Below, in pieces: positions 54,292 through 63,719 of a stretch of DNA of 64,000 nt (the stretch's first letter is position 1; each line of letters begins with the position of its first letter). The notes under the pieces were generated by a model that made no database searches, was not told the DNA's origin, and worked only from the letters and a program-made list of their open reading frames with translations. The translations under genes were made by a program, and so were the position numbers. This DNA comes from an uncultured Blautia sp. (GTDB taxonomy: Bacteria; Bacillota; Clostridia; Lachnospirales; Lachnospiraceae): positions 10,466 through 74,465 of the forward strand of contig CATXEA010000017.1 of NCBI GenBank assembly GCA_958367245.1. The letters are read 5' to 3'.

Positions 54292-54463
54292 ACTTTTAGT
54301 TCCTCCATACCGGCGGACTCTTTGTATCCGCCTGTTTTTTTCCGCATTCTTTCCCAGTCGGGATTCTTCTGCGTTTTTATCTGAAATACACAGCAGTTTA
54401 ATCCTTTTATAACTGCACTAATCCTTATAATACCACATTTTTCTATTTGTGAATAGGTTATTT
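54292..54463 (-). promoter_or_regulatory. Structured leader of sufC
   Basis: 172 bp between sufC and the 249-aa gene. The minus transcript has a hairpin GGCGGA-N9-TCCGCC (54312-54332) ending 5 bp before the GGAGG ribosome site, and an earlier hairpin GCAGTT-N12-AACTGC. On the plus strand the first hairpin is followed by T7. Probable promoter around TTCACA..TTATAA upstream. May be an iron- or Fe-S-responsive leader; unproven. Confidence 0.5.
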
Positions 54464-55213
54464 TTACACACTTGCAGGAGCCAGCCATCCGCTGTCAAGC
54501 CGGGCAAGAAGCCTTGCGTTGTGATACGCCATTTTTAAAGTCAGGCAGGTTCTTCCAAGGTATTTACTGCCGTCCGCTGTTTTCATACAGGCAAGGGCAA
54601 GGTCGGCTTTGCCCGGATGCTGCAGGCAGATAGGTATCAAAAGCTGAATAGAGTGATTATAGTATTGGGGAATCGCAGTTTTATAATCTGCTTCCAGCAT
54701 ACGTCTTGTCTGTTTGAGCGCTCCGTCAAAGAGCTGGACTCTCATGCTGCTCTCCCTTACCTCTCTGGGAAGGCGCCGCGCATTTTCTTCCTCACCGAAA
54801 ATATGCTCATACTGTGGGATGATGGGAAGACTGGAGTCAAAAACCAGATCAGACGGGTTTTCCACATAACTTGCCTTCTCCGGCAACTGTGTGATTTCTT
54901 CTCTTAAAAGATGATATTCCGTGTAAAATCCATCCAGATACCACGCCTGACGCTCAGGCACCAGATTCGGAACAAAAAACGCGTAAATAGGCTGATAATA
55001 GCGATTAAAAAGACCTGTATTAAAGATTGCATAGTTCTTATTTTCGTAAACCTTCCCCTCCTCGTAAAGTCTGTGGAAAGTATGTTCCAGATAGCCTTTC
55101 AGGATTCCCTTATCCTGCCCTTCCCCAAAGCTCCATCTCTCCGGCGCCATTCTGGCAAGATTTTCAATCTGCCGGTTATAATTTCCACAATAAGTGAAAT
55201 CAAATAAATCCAT
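54464..55213 (-). CDS. DUF3825-domain protein
   Basis: 249 residues with the DUF3825 pattern (WSFGEGQDKGILKGYLEHTF, FNTGLFNRYYQPIYAFF, VRESSMRVQLFDGALKQT, IPQYYNHSIQLLIPICL). The family is often fused to RNA-related domains; here it stands alone. Function unknown. Starts 215 bp from the MerR fusion, divergent. Confidence 0.75.
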   Translation of the reverse strand: MDLFDFTYCGNYNRQIENLARMAPERWSFGEGQDKGILKGYLEHTFHRLYEEGKVYENKNYAIFNTGLFNRYYQPIYAFFVPNLVPERQAWYLDGFYTEYHLLREEITQLPEKASYVENPSDLVFDSSLPIIPQYEHIFGEEENARRLPREVRESSMRVQLFDGALKQTRRMLEADYKTAIPQYYNHSIQLLIPICLQHPGKADLALACMKTADGSKYLGRTCLTLKMAYHNARLLARLDSGWLAPASV

Positions 55214-55368
55214 TGGTAACCTCCTGTTCTTTCTTATTTAATTTTAATTCTGTATTATTACTATTGTATTTGGAAAAAATCGCGGCAGAACTGCCGGACT
55301 TAAGATTGTCATCCGTAGAAATTTATATTATATTCAAGGTATCACACTTTTTATAAAATAACAAGTCC

Positions 55369-55397
55369 TTGCCCGGATTTTTGTTTTTGTTTATAAT
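55369..55397 (+). promoter_or_regulatory. Promoter of the MerR-methyltransferase gene
   Basis: TTGCCC (55369-55374), 17-bp spacer, TATAAT (55392-55397). Standard spacing, no dyad in the spacer. Confidence 0.65.
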
Positions 55398-55428
55398 AAA
55401 AGCAGCAAAACAAGAAAGGTCTGTATTT

Positions 55429-56610
55429 ATGAAAAAAGAAGGTTATTATTCCAGCGGAGAATTTGCGCGCATGGCTCACGTTACTTTGCGTACTATCCGC
55501 TATTATGATAAACAGGAGCTTCTCAAGCCCTCCTATGTTACGGATTCCGGAGCCCGATTTTATACAGATGAAGATTTCGCGAGGCTTTCCCAGATTCTGC
55601 TCCTCAAATATCTCGGCTTTTCTTTAGAAGATATCAGGGAAATGCTCATTGATGATTCCGATTATCACTTTATGCTGAATTCCTTAAATATTCAGTTAAA
55701 GCTTGTACGTGACCGGATTGAACAGATGCAGCTTGTGGAAAAGGCCATTCAGGATACCGCCGATGCCATCGGTTCCCGCCACACCATTGACTGGAACCGG
55801 ATGCTTGACCTCATCCACCTCACAGGAATGGAAAAAAGCCTCAAAAATCAGTATCAGAATGCCACAAATATCTCGTCAAGAATCAACCTTCACAGCCTTT
55901 ATTCCCAGAACCGGACAGGCTGGTTTCCCTGGATTTATGACAAATGCCGGATTTCTGATGGCATGAAGATTCTTGAGACAGGCTGCGGCGACGGCGCGCT
56001 CTGGACGCAGAGTATCGCTTCCCTTCCGTCTGCAGTCTCTGTGACGCTTTCCGATATTTCCGAAGGTATGCTCCGCGATGCAAGACGAGCCATCGGCAGA
56101 AAAGATTCCCGCTTTTCTTTTGAAGTTTTTAACTGCGAAAACATCCCTTATCCCGATGAAACCTTCGACCTTGTTATCGCAAATCACGTACTTTTTTACT
56201 GTGAAGATATTGCGGCGTCATGTCGGGAAATTTCCCGGGTTCTCAAGCCCGGCGGCCGCTTTGTATGCAGCACCTACGGAAGCCGCCACATGCAGGAAGT
56301 CAGTCGTCTTGTGCAGGATTTTGACGACAGAATCGTTCTTTCCGCAGACCGCCTTTATGAGCGTTTCGGAAGAGAAAACGGCATGGAAATCCTTCTCCCG
56401 TTTTTTTCCCGGGTAAGCTGGGACTCCTATGAAGATTCTCTTCTTGTGCCTGACGCCGAACCTCTGATTTCCTATATTCTCTCCTGCCACGGCAATCAGA
56501 ATCAGTATATTCTGGAACATTACAAAGAATTTCGTACCTTTGTGACGAAAAAAACAACAAATGGTTTCCATATTACAAAGGATGCAGGGGTTTTCCTTTG
56601 TGAAAAATAA
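55429..56610 (+). CDS. MerR regulator fused to SAM-dependent methyltransferase
   Basis: 393 residues from the ATG at 55429 (AAAGG 9 bp before). N-terminal MerR HTH (ARMAHVTLRTIRYYDKQELLKP) and coiled coil to about 110; then a class I methyltransferase with motif I ILETGCGDGALW and the NHVLFYCEDI and REISRVLKPGGRF segments. The fusion suggests a ligand- or SAM-linked regulator. A MerR-type operator lies just downstream, ahead of rfbA. Confidence 0.88.
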   Translation: MKKEGYYSSGEFARMAHVTLRTIRYYDKQELLKPSYVTDSGARFYTDEDFARLSQILLLKYLGFSLEDIREMLIDDSDYHFMLNSLNIQLKLVRDRIEQMQLVEKAIQDTADAIGSRHTIDWNRMLDLIHLTGMEKSLKNQYQNATNISSRINLHSLYSQNRTGWFPWIYDKCRISDGMKILETGCGDGALWTQSIASLPSAVSVTLSDISEGMLRDARRAIGRKDSRFSFEVFNCENIPYPDETFDLVIANHVLFYCEDIAASCREISRVLKPGGRFVCSTYGSRHMQEVSRLVQDFDDRIVLSADRLYERFGRENGMEILLPFFSRVSWDSYEDSLLVPDAEPLISYILSCHGNQNQYILEHYKEFRTFVTKKTTNGFHITKDAGVFLCEK

Positions 56611-56639
56611 CCAAATTTTAACTATTTTGTAAAAAACAC

Positions 56640-56670
56640 TTGAAGGTGACCTTGCGTCACCTTTTATAAT
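56640..56670 (+). promoter_or_regulatory. MerR-type promoter of rfbABD
   Basis: TTGAAG (56640-56645), 19-bp spacer, perfect TATAAT (56665-56670). A perfect dyad AAGGTGAC-N5-GTCACCTT (56643-56663) fills the spacer, the layout bound by MerR regulators. The neighbouring MerR-methyltransferase is the obvious candidate. Confidence 0.85.
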
Positions 56671-56728
56671 AGGGATAACTTGAATACGAAAGACGCAAAC
56701 TATCTGAAAAAGGAGATTATATTTTAAT

Positions 56729-57625
56729 ATGAAAGGTATTATTTTAGCAGGAGGTTCCGGCACACGCCTTTACCCGCTTACCATGGTAACCTCCAAACAG
56801 TTACTTCCCATTTACGACAAACCGATGATTTACTACCCGATGTCTGTTCTTATGAATGCAGGTATCCGCGATATCCTGATTATTTCCACTCCTCAGGATA
56901 CCCCACGTTTTCAGGAACTTTTAGGAGACGGTCATCAGTTCGGTGTAAGTCTTACCTATGCAGTTCAGCCAAGCCCTGACGGACTTGCGCAGGCGTTCAT
57001 TATCGGCGAGGAATTTATCGGCAATGACACCGTGGCAATGGTTCTCGGAGACAATATTTTCGCAGGACACGGTCTGAAAAAGCGCTTAAAAGCTGCTGTA
57101 GAGAATGCAGAATCAGGCAAGGGCGCTACTGTTTTCGGCTACTATGTGGACGACCCGGAACGATTCGGTATTGTAGAATTTGACAAAGAGGGAAAAGCAA
57201 TTTCCATCGAGGAAAAACCGGAGCATCCGAAGAGCAATTACTGTGTTACAGGACTTTATTTCTATGACAACCGTGTTGTAGAATATGCAAAAAACTTAAA
57301 GCCAAGCGCCAGAGGAGAGCTTGAGATTACTGACCTGAACCGCATTTATCTGGAAAACGGAGAGCTGAATGTGGAGCTTCTCGGACAGGGCTTTACCTGG
57401 CTTGACACAGGCACACATGAGAGTCTTGTGGAAGCAACCAACTTCGTAAAGACAATGGAGAGCCACCAGCACCGCAAAATCGCCTGTCTGGAAGAAATCG
57501 CCTACCTCAACGGCTGGATTACAAAAGAAGACGTACTGAATGTTTATGAGGTACTGAAGAAAAATCAGTATGGACAGTATTTAAAGGACGTTCTTGACGG
57601 CAAATACCTTGACGTCCTTCACTGA
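56729..57625 (+). CDS. rfbA: Glucose-1-phosphate thymidylyltransferase
   Basis: 298 residues, full length. Nucleotide-binding [11 protein letters not shown] near the N-terminus and conserved [30 protein letters not shown], and [13 protein letters not shown]. Makes dTDP-glucose, first step to dTDP-rhamnose. First of three co-directed genes. Confidence 0.95.
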   Translation: MKGIILAGGSGTRLYPLTMVTSKQLLPIYDKPMIYYPMSVLMNAGIRDILIISTPQDTPRFQELLGDGHQFGVSLTYAVQPSPDGLAQAFIIGEEFIGNDTVAMVLGDNIFAGHGLKKRLKAAVENAESGKGATVFGYYVDDPERFGIVEFDKEGKAISIEEKPEHPKSNYCVTGLYFYDNRVVEYAKNLKPSARGELEITDLNRIYLENGELNVELLGQGFTWLDTGTHESLVEATNFVKTMESHQHRKIACLEEIAYLNGWITKEDVLNVYEVLKKNQYGQYLKDVLDGKYLDVLH

Positions 57626-57683
57626 TTTCCAAACGCATTTGAAACATTTTGATTATTATACGATTTGAAAAGGAGTTTTCATT

Positions 57684-58703
57684 ATGAATATTATTGTTAC
57701 CGGCGGCGCCGGATTTATCGGAAGCAACTTTATTTTCCATATGTTAAAAAAATATCCGGACTACCGCATCATCTGTCTGGACTGCCTGACTTACGCAGGA
57801 AATCTTTCCACTCTTGCCCCTGTTATGGACAACCCGAATTTCCGCTTTGTCAAAGAAAGCATTACAGACCGTGAAGCTGTTTACAGATTATTTGAAGAAG
57901 AACATCCTGATATGGTTGTAAACTTTGCTGCTGAGAGCCATGTTGACCGTTCCATTGAAGACCCTGAGGTTTTCCTCAATACCAATATCATCGGTACTGC
58001 AGTTCTCATGGATGCCTGCCGCAAATACGGAATCAAGCGTTACCATCAGGTTTCCACAGACGAGGTTTACGGTGACCTTCCTCTTGACAGACCGGATCTC
58101 TTCTTCACAGAAGAAACTCCTATTCACACAAGCAGCCCGTACAGCTCATCCAAAGCTTCCGCTGACCTCCTTGTTCTGGCTTACCACAGAACCTACGGTC
58201 TTCCGGTTTCCATCAGCCGCTGCTCCAACAACTACGGACCATACCATTTCCCGGAGAAACTGATTCCGCTGATGATTGCAAACGCCTTAAACGACAAGCC
58301 TCTTCCTGTTTACGGAAAAGGAGAAAACGTCCGCGACTGGCTCTATGTAGAAGACCACTGCCGCGCTATCGACCTGATTATCCATAAAGGACGGGTAGGC
58401 GAAGTCTACAATGTAGGTGGTCACAACGAGATGACCAATATCGACATTGTAAAAATCATCTGCAAAGAGCTTGGCAAACCGGAAAGTCTGATTACCTATG
58501 TAGCAGACCGTAAAGGCCACGATATGCGTTATGCCATCGACCCGACAAAAATCCACAATGAGCTTGGATGGCTGCCGGAGACAAAATTTGCAGACGGTAT
58601 CAAGAAGACAATCAAATGGTATCTTGAAAATAAAGAATGGTGGGAAACTATCATTTCCGGAGAATATCAGAATTACTACGAAAAAATGTACGGAAATCGC
58701 TAA
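57684..58703 (+). CDS. rfbB: dTDP-glucose 4,6-dehydratase
   Basis: 339 residues. NAD-binding GGAGFIGSNF, SDR Tyr/Lys site YSSSKASADLL, VSTDEVYGDLP, and RCSNNYGPYHFPEKLIP. Forms dTDP-4-keto-6-deoxyglucose. AAAAGGAG before the ATG; rfbD starts 15 bp on. Confidence 0.95.
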   Translation: MNIIVTGGAGFIGSNFIFHMLKKYPDYRIICLDCLTYAGNLSTLAPVMDNPNFRFVKESITDREAVYRLFEEEHPDMVVNFAAESHVDRSIEDPEVFLNTNIIGTAVLMDACRKYGIKRYHQVSTDEVYGDLPLDRPDLFFTEETPIHTSSPYSSSKASADLLVLAYHRTYGLPVSISRCSNNYGPYHFPEKLIPLMIANALNDKPLPVYGKGENVRDWLYVEDHCRAIDLIIHKGRVGEVYNVGGHNEMTNIDIVKIICKELGKPESLITYVADRKGHDMRYAIDPTKIHNELGWLPETKFADGIKKTIKWYLENKEWWETIISGEYQNYYEKMYGNR

Positions 58704-58718
58704 GGAGGTCTGAAGATC

Positions 58719-59654
58719 ATGAAAGTTTTTGTGACAGGTGTAGGCGGACAGCTTGGACATGATGTGATGAATGAGCTTGCAAAACGCGGCTATGAGGGAA
58801 TCGGAAGCGACATTGCTCCCGTTTACAGCGGTATCCAGGACGGCACTGCAGTTACTTCAATGCCTTATGTACAGATGGATATTACAGATCAGGATTCTGT
58901 AAAAGAAGTCATTCGTCAGGCTGCTCCGGACGCTGTTGTTCACTGCGCTGCCTGGACTGCCGTTGACGCTGCAGAAGATGAGGAAAACCGTGAGAAGGTG
59001 CGTCTTGTCAATGTGGTCGGCACTCAGAATATTGCAGATATCTGTAAAGAACTTGATATCAAAATGCTCTATCTTTCCACAGATTATGTTTTTGACGGTC
59101 AGGGAGAAACTCCGTGGCAGCCGGACTGCAAGGATTATAAGCCGCTCAATGTTTATGGCGAAACCAAGCTTGCCGGAGAACTTGCTGTTTCTGAAACTCT
59201 GGACAAATTCTTTATTGTCCGCATTGCATGGGTATTCGGAAAAAACGGAAAGAACTTCATAAAAACTATGATTAATCTCGGCAAAACACATGATACTCTC
59301 TCTGTTGTCAACGACCAGATCGGTACGCCGACCTATACCTTTGACCTTGCGAAGCTTCTGGTAGATATGATCGTCACAGACAAATACGGATATTACCACG
59401 CAACCAACGAAGGCGGCTTCATAAGCTGGTATGATTTCACAAAAGAAATCTTTCGTCAGGCATGTGAACTGGGACATCCGGAATACGCAAAAGTTACCGT
59501 CAACTCTGTAACGACTGCTCAGTATGGCGTTTCCAAAGCAGCCCGTCCATTTAACAGCCGTCTGGACAAAAGCAAGCTTACAGAAAACGGCTTTACTCCT
59601 CTTCCGGACTGGAAGGATGCTTTGAACCGCTACTTAAAAGAACTTGATTTCTGA
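58719..59654 (+). CDS. rfbD: dTDP-4-dehydrorhamnose reductase
   Basis: 311 residues. N-terminal Rossmann GVGGQLGHDV, YLSTDYVFDG, YGETKLAGE with catalytic Tyr/Lys. Last step of dTDP-rhamnose synthesis. The 3,5-epimerase rfbC is not next to it in this window. Confidence 0.94.
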   Translation: MKVFVTGVGGQLGHDVMNELAKRGYEGIGSDIAPVYSGIQDGTAVTSMPYVQMDITDQDSVKEVIRQAAPDAVVHCAAWTAVDAAEDEENREKVRLVNVVGTQNIADICKELDIKMLYLSTDYVFDGQGETPWQPDCKDYKPLNVYGETKLAGELAVSETLDKFFIVRIAWVFGKNGKNFIKTMINLGKTHDTLSVVNDQIGTPTYTFDLAKLLVDMIVTDKYGYYHATNEGGFISWYDFTKEIFRQACELGHPEYAKVTVNSVTTAQYGVSKAARPFNSRLDKSKLTENGFTPLPDWKDALNRYLKELDF

Positions 59655-59681
59655 TTTTCAGATTTTTTATAACGAAAAAAC

Positions 59682-59720
59682 GAGCCTGCATCTGTTATTC
59701 AGAATGCAGGCTCTTATTTT
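59682..59720. terminator. Bidirectional terminator after rfbD
   Basis: 10-bp stem (59682-59691 with 59704-59713), then TTATTTT on plus; an A run precedes on the left, giving a T run for the minus strand. Serves rfbD and the Cys-rich gene. Confidence 0.85.
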
Positions 59721-59728
59721 ATCCTCTT

Positions 59729-59908
59729 TTATTTATCTGTACAGTGACTTCCGCAGCCACACTGTGAATCTCCCTCATGGCTGCCGCAGCAATGTCCTCC
59801 GGAAGGGCAGCCAATACATTTGGCGCCTTTCTTTTTTTCTCTTATAATGTAGTAAGATGCCAAACCTGCCATAAGAAGTATGACAGCCGCAATAATTAAA
59901 TTTGTCAT
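59729..59908 (-). CDS. FeoB-associated Cys-rich membrane protein
   Basis: 59 residues, easily missed for its size. One N-terminal membrane helix (LIIAAVILLMAGLASYYII), basic turn KKKGAK, then a Cys/His/Gly-rich tail (CIGCPSG, HCCG, CGCGSHC) able to bind iron. Matches the FeoB-associated Cys-rich family by size and layout. Follows feoB by 55 bp. Confidence 0.85.
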   Translation of the reverse strand: MTNLIIAAVILLMAGLASYYIIREKKKGAKCIGCPSGGHCCGSHEGDSQCGCGSHCTDK

Positions 59909-59963
59909 ATATTATCCCCCTGTTTCTATTTTTTTATTTTATATTTATCTATTTTGTTATTCT

Positions 59964-61958
59964 TTATGAATGAAGGCTATACTGTGCATTCATCTGTTTC
60001 CGGGTATTTCTTGTAAGCATGACTACAATTCCTGCCATCACTGCAACTACTGCAAGTCCTGCTGCAAATCCGCTGCCGAAAGCTCCTGTTGTAATAAAGG
60101 TTCCAATCTGATATACAAAAAATGCAACTGTATATCCGGTTCCCAACTGTAATGCAATTCCGCCCCAAAGCCATTTTCTGTCCTGCATTTCGGAATTCAT
60201 AGCTCCAAGAGCCGCAAAACACGGCGGAGTAAAGAGATTGAACATCAGATATGCAAGAGCTGCCGCCTTTGTCAGAGCCATAACGGCTGCTACTTCACTG
60301 CTTCCGCCAACCAGTTCAAAGTCCTCGTTGATAAAGTTTGTCAGTCCGTATACAACTGCCAGAGTACCTACTACATTCTCTTTTGCGATAAAACCTGTAA
60401 TAGCGGCTGCCGCAAGCTGCCATACACCGAAGCCCAGAGGAATCAGAAGCACTGCAAAAGGCGATGCAATCGATGCCAGAATAGAGGTACTTTCCATTCC
60501 CTCTTCCACAACCTGTAATTTCCAGTTAAAACTCTGCATAATCTGCACTGCCGTATTACATACCAGGATAATCGTTCCTGCCTTTACAATATATGCCTTT
60601 CCTCTGGAAAGCATGGAAAGTGTTGCTCTTTTTAAGCTTGGAAGCTTATATTCCGGAAGCTCAATGATAAAGAAGGACTTACGGAACTTATAACCTGTAA
60701 TTTTGTTCACAAGTAAAGCGCCAAGGAAAATCAGGACAATACCAACCAGATACATCATCGGACCAACCCATGAAGCATCCGCAAAGAATGCGCCTGCAAA
60801 TAAAGCGATAACAGGAAGCTTTGCTCCACATGGCATAAATGGAGTAAGCATTGCAGTTGCTCTTCTTTCACGTTCATTTCTGATAGTACGGCAGGCCATA
60901 ATTCCCGGAATCGCACATCCTGTACCGATTACCATTGGGATTACGGATTTTCCGGAAAGACCGACTCTTTTAAAAACAGGGTCAAGTACAACTGTAGCGC
61001 GCGCCATATAACCACAGTCCTCCAAAAGGGCAATGAGGAAATACATTACCATTACAAGAGGAAGGAAACCGACTACAGCACCGACGCCGCCAATGATTCC
61101 ATCCACCAGAAGCGCCTGAAGAAACGGACTTGCGCCCTCTGCAAGACCTCCGACCCAGCTCTGGAAAGACTCAATCCAGCCTACCAGCCAGTCTGCAATC
61201 CAGGTTCCTACAGTAGACTGGGAAATATAAAATACGAGAAACATTACGCCTGCAAAAATCGGAATTCCCACAAATTTATTTGTAAGAATAGCGTCAATCT
61301 TATCCTGCTGATTTTTGTCTTTTGTAAAAACTTTTCTTTTTTCTACGGACTTTACAATTCCATTGACAAAGCTGAAACGCTTTCTGTCTGCAGCCTCCAC
61401 TGCCGACTTATCCTGAAGATTGATTTCTTCTTCCATATAAGGCGCTTTCTGAAATCTCCCTTTAAGGGCTGCCGCCTGATTCACAACCTCCTTCAGACCG
61501 CTGTGTCCTGAAGAAGTGGAAATCGTCCTTATCACCGGACACCCAAGTTTCTCTGATAAAAGTTCAATATCAATCTCTGTTTTTTTCTTATCTGTGAGGT
61601 CGCTTTTATTGAGCGCTACAACTACAGGTATTCCAAGTTCCAGAAGCTGTGTTGTAAAAAAGAGACTTCTGCTCAAATTCGCAGCATCTACTATATTGAC
61701 AATGACATCCGGTCTTTCATTTTTTACATAGCTGCTGGTAATGCTTTCTTCCGACGTAAAAGGGGACATGGAATAAGCGCCCGGTAAATCTACTGCAATC
61801 AGTTCCTCTTCTCCCTCGAAATATGTTCTTTTAATCGGGCTTTCTTTTCTGTCTACTGTAACGCCTGCCCAGTTTCCCACTCGTTCATTTCTGCCTGTCA
61901 GGGCATTAAACATGGTTGTTTTACCGCTGTTCGGATTTCCTGCAAAAGCGATTCTCAT
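59964..61958 (-). CDS. feoB: Ferrous iron transporter FeoB
   Basis: 664 residues. G-domain with G1 GNPNSGKTT at 7-15, G3 DLPGAYS, G4 NKSD; then the Nramp-like membrane half with paired gates (GCAIPGIMACRT, PCGAKLPV). Imports Fe2+. Operon feoA-feoB-Cys-rich; a DtxR-like dyad sits in the gap before it. Confidence 0.95.
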   Translation of the reverse strand: MRIAFAGNPNSGKTTMFNALTGRNERVGNWAGVTVDRKESPIKRTYFEGEEELIAVDLPGAYSMSPFTSEESITSSYVKNERPDVIVNIVDAANLSRSLFFTTQLLELGIPVVVALNKSDLTDKKKTEIDIELLSEKLGCPVIRTISTSSGHSGLKEVVNQAAALKGRFQKAPYMEEEINLQDKSAVEAADRKRFSFVNGIVKSVEKRKVFTKDKNQQDKIDAILTNKFVGIPIFAGVMFLVFYISQSTVGTWIADWLVGWIESFQSWVGGLAEGASPFLQALLVDGIIGGVGAVVGFLPLVMVMYFLIALLEDCGYMARATVVLDPVFKRVGLSGKSVIPMVIGTGCAIPGIMACRTIRNERERRATAMLTPFMPCGAKLPVIALFAGAFFADASWVGPMMYLVGIVLIFLGALLVNKITGYKFRKSFFIIELPEYKLPSLKRATLSMLSRGKAYIVKAGTIILVCNTAVQIMQSFNWKLQVVEEGMESTSILASIASPFAVLLIPLGFGVWQLAAAAITGFIAKENVVGTLAVVYGLTNFINEDFELVGGSSEVAAVMALTKAAALAYLMFNLFTPPCFAALGAMNSEMQDRKWLWGGIALQLGTGYTVAFFVYQIGTFITTGAFGSGFAAGLAVVAVMAGIVVMLTRNTRKQMNAQYSLHS

Positions 61959-61985
61959 AATTTTCGTCTCCTCCTAAAATCATAA

Positions 61986-62001
61986 GTTAGTTTTATCTAA
62001 C
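61986..62001 (-). promoter_or_regulatory. DtxR/IdeR-like box between feoA and feoB
   Basis: GTTAG-N6-CTAAC dyad, same arms and spacing as the box over the feoA -10. Suggests iron-dependent repression acting at feoB as well. Confidence 0.6.
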
Positions 62002-62016
62002 CTTGTTTCAAAAAAA

Positions 62017-62235
62017 TTATATGGAAATAGCCTGCGCCAGATCCATATCTATGTTATACCTTGCATCCTTGATGGAAACCACACATCCGCCTTTACGGTG
62101 CGTAACCACTGTTATGGGTTCTCCGCTGTAGCATCCCAGCGAAAATAAAAACGCATTCAGTTCCTCATCTTCCGTGGCGATATCTTTTACGATATATTCC
62201 TCGCCTTCTCTGGCTTCTGACAAATTCATATACAT
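62017..62235 (-). CDS. feoA: FeoA-type small SH3-like protein
   Basis: 72 residues, SH3-like FeoA fold (EEYIVKDIATEDEELNAFLFSLGCYSGEPITVV, then KDARYNIDMDLAQAISI). Assists FeoB. GGAGGGG before the ATG. First gene of the feo operon. Confidence 0.9.
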   Translation of the reverse strand: MYMNLSEAREGEEYIVKDIATEDEELNAFLFSLGCYSGEPITVVTHRKGGCVVSIKDARYNIDMDLAQAISI

Positions 62236-62327
62236 ATCATCCCCTCCTGAATTTCTATATCTTACCGCTTAATTAGAAACGCCTCAAGTTATTTATGGCT
62301 CATTTCGGTTACTTATCACTTACAATT

Positions 62328-62359
62328 GTTAGTATACCCTAACTCTTTGATTTTGTCAA
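62328..62359 (-). promoter_or_regulatory. feo promoter with overlapping DtxR-like operator
   Basis: Minus strand TTGACA (62354-62359), 17 bp, TATACT (62331-62336). The dyad GTTAG-N6-CTAAC (62328-62343) covers the -10, as expected for an iron-loaded repressor. Confidence 0.8.
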
Positions 62360-62364
62360 ATACT

Positions 62365-62408
62365 TTTTTATTTTACCCTGTTTCTTCTTTCCCAGAATCC
62401 CCCGTCTC
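62365..62408. repeat. Direct repeat copy A (flanks the AlbA_2 gene)
   Basis: About 40 bp (TTTTTATTTTACCCTG..TTCTTCTT..CCCAG..AT..CCC..GTCTC) present again at 63956-63999 with roughly five changes. The two copies enclose the 424-aa gene and its operator, as a transposed or duplicated segment would. Confidence 0.7.
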
Positions 62409-62434
62409 ATGTATGTGTTTCCTTTACAGTACAA

Positions 62435-63688
62435 TTACTTAATTATATATTTCGTACCTCTGCCTTTGCCTTCAATCGCAATCACACCTTTTTGCTCCAT
62501 ATCTTTCAGCAGCTTTGTTGTCTTTGATTTTCCAAAAGGTATATATGGTGCAATTTCACTTATTGGTTTCAACATTGTCTTGCTCAAGAGTTTATAAATC
62601 ACTTTTTCGTCTTCGGTTAAATTAACATTCTTTTCAAATAAAGGAAGCACAATTTTCATAGCATTCTCTGACACTTCAAAGTCCGGTTTCATCAACCCTT
62701 CTGCATACAGTTGTTTTATTCTTGTAATTCCTGTTCCAAATATCTCGACAAATCCTAATCTATAAAACACATTGGCAAGATTTCTATTTCTTAAAACAGA
62801 AAGTTTACCCGACAAATATTCTTCTGCAGTTATTCCGGACGGCAATCCTCCAGGAGATACAACTTCAATTCTGTCATCAAACATGGAAACTCTGATGTGT
62901 GAATCCACATCCCATACCCTATGGATCAGAGCATTAGCAATTGCTTCTCTGAAGGCTGCTTCCGGTATCTTCTCTATTTTCTTTCTGTCAGCACCCTGAA
63001 TTACTTCATACTGATAATAGTCTCTAAATACAGCAATTGCCTTTTCATATTCATCCAAAACGGATATATTTTCAAAAGTTGTTCTCTTCTGAATAATACT
63101 GATGTTTTCTCCGAACTTAACAATATCAATTCCCGGAAAATGATTTTTATCCGCCAAAAGTCCTGCTGCATTATTAAAACCATTTACATTATCATACAGG
63201 TTCAATGTTCTCAATGTATCCTGATTAAAAGTTTCAATCTGAATACTTTCTTTCAGCTTGCGCTGTAAAATTTCGAAGGACAATTCCTGATCTTTACAAG
63301 GTAATTCTTCGAATCTAATATTTTTCCCATCCAATACAAGTCTTGAAAATTCCAGAGTATCTACCTCTATCGTCGCTGTATCATTACGTTTGTATGCTTT
63401 TGATTTGTATAAATACGGCTTCTGAAGGCCACTGGCAACAGTGAGTTTTATCGTTTGATCATTATTCTGTATTTCAAGTGTATAATTCGGTTGAGGCGAA
63501 ATACTGTCATTGATTTTATTTTCGATATCCAGACACGCCTGCTTTACATCCGGCAAACCTTTTACATTTCCATCATCATCTACGCCAAAAAGAATGGTTC
63601 CACCATCGTAATTAGAAAAGGCACTGACTGTTTTTAAAAAAGTATTCGTAATCGTTTCCTTGAATTCTAATATTCTCGTTTCACGCAT
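62435..63688 (-). CDS. AlbA_2/ATPase putative regulator (second copy of the class)
   Basis: 417 residues from the ATG at 63688 (AAAGGA upstream); a GTG-start frame extends 7 codons further. N-terminal AlbA_2 domain (SAFSNYDGGTILFGVDDDGNVKGL), GHKL-like ATPase segment (FREAIANALIHRVWDVDSHI, EIFGTGITRIKQLY), C-terminal winged helix (KPISEIAPYIPFGKSKTTKLL). Same architecture as the BREX-internal gene. A perfect palindrome covers its -35. Confidence 0.85.
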   Translation of the reverse strand: MRETRILEFKETITNTFLKTVSAFSNYDGGTILFGVDDDGNVKGLPDVKQACLDIENKINDSISPQPNYTLEIQNNDQTIKLTVASGLQKPYLYKSKAYKRNDTATIEVDTLEFSRLVLDGKNIRFEELPCKDQELSFEILQRKLKESIQIETFNQDTLRTLNLYDNVNGFNNAAGLLADKNHFPGIDIVKFGENISIIQKRTTFENISVLDEYEKAIAVFRDYYQYEVIQGADRKKIEKIPEAAFREAIANALIHRVWDVDSHIRVSMFDDRIEVVSPGGLPSGITAEEYLSGKLSVLRNRNLANVFYRLGFVEIFGTGITRIKQLYAEGLMKPDFEVSENAMKIVLPLFEKNVNLTEDEKVIYKLLSKTMLKPISEIAPYIPFGKSKTTKLLKDMEQKGVIAIEGKGRGTKYIIK

Positions 63689-63719
63689 AATAACCGCATC
63701 CTTTCGCACTATTGATTAT

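Noticed and set aside
58857..59477. 206-codon minus-strand frame inside rfbD
   Set aside because: Shadow of a full, well conserved reductase gene.
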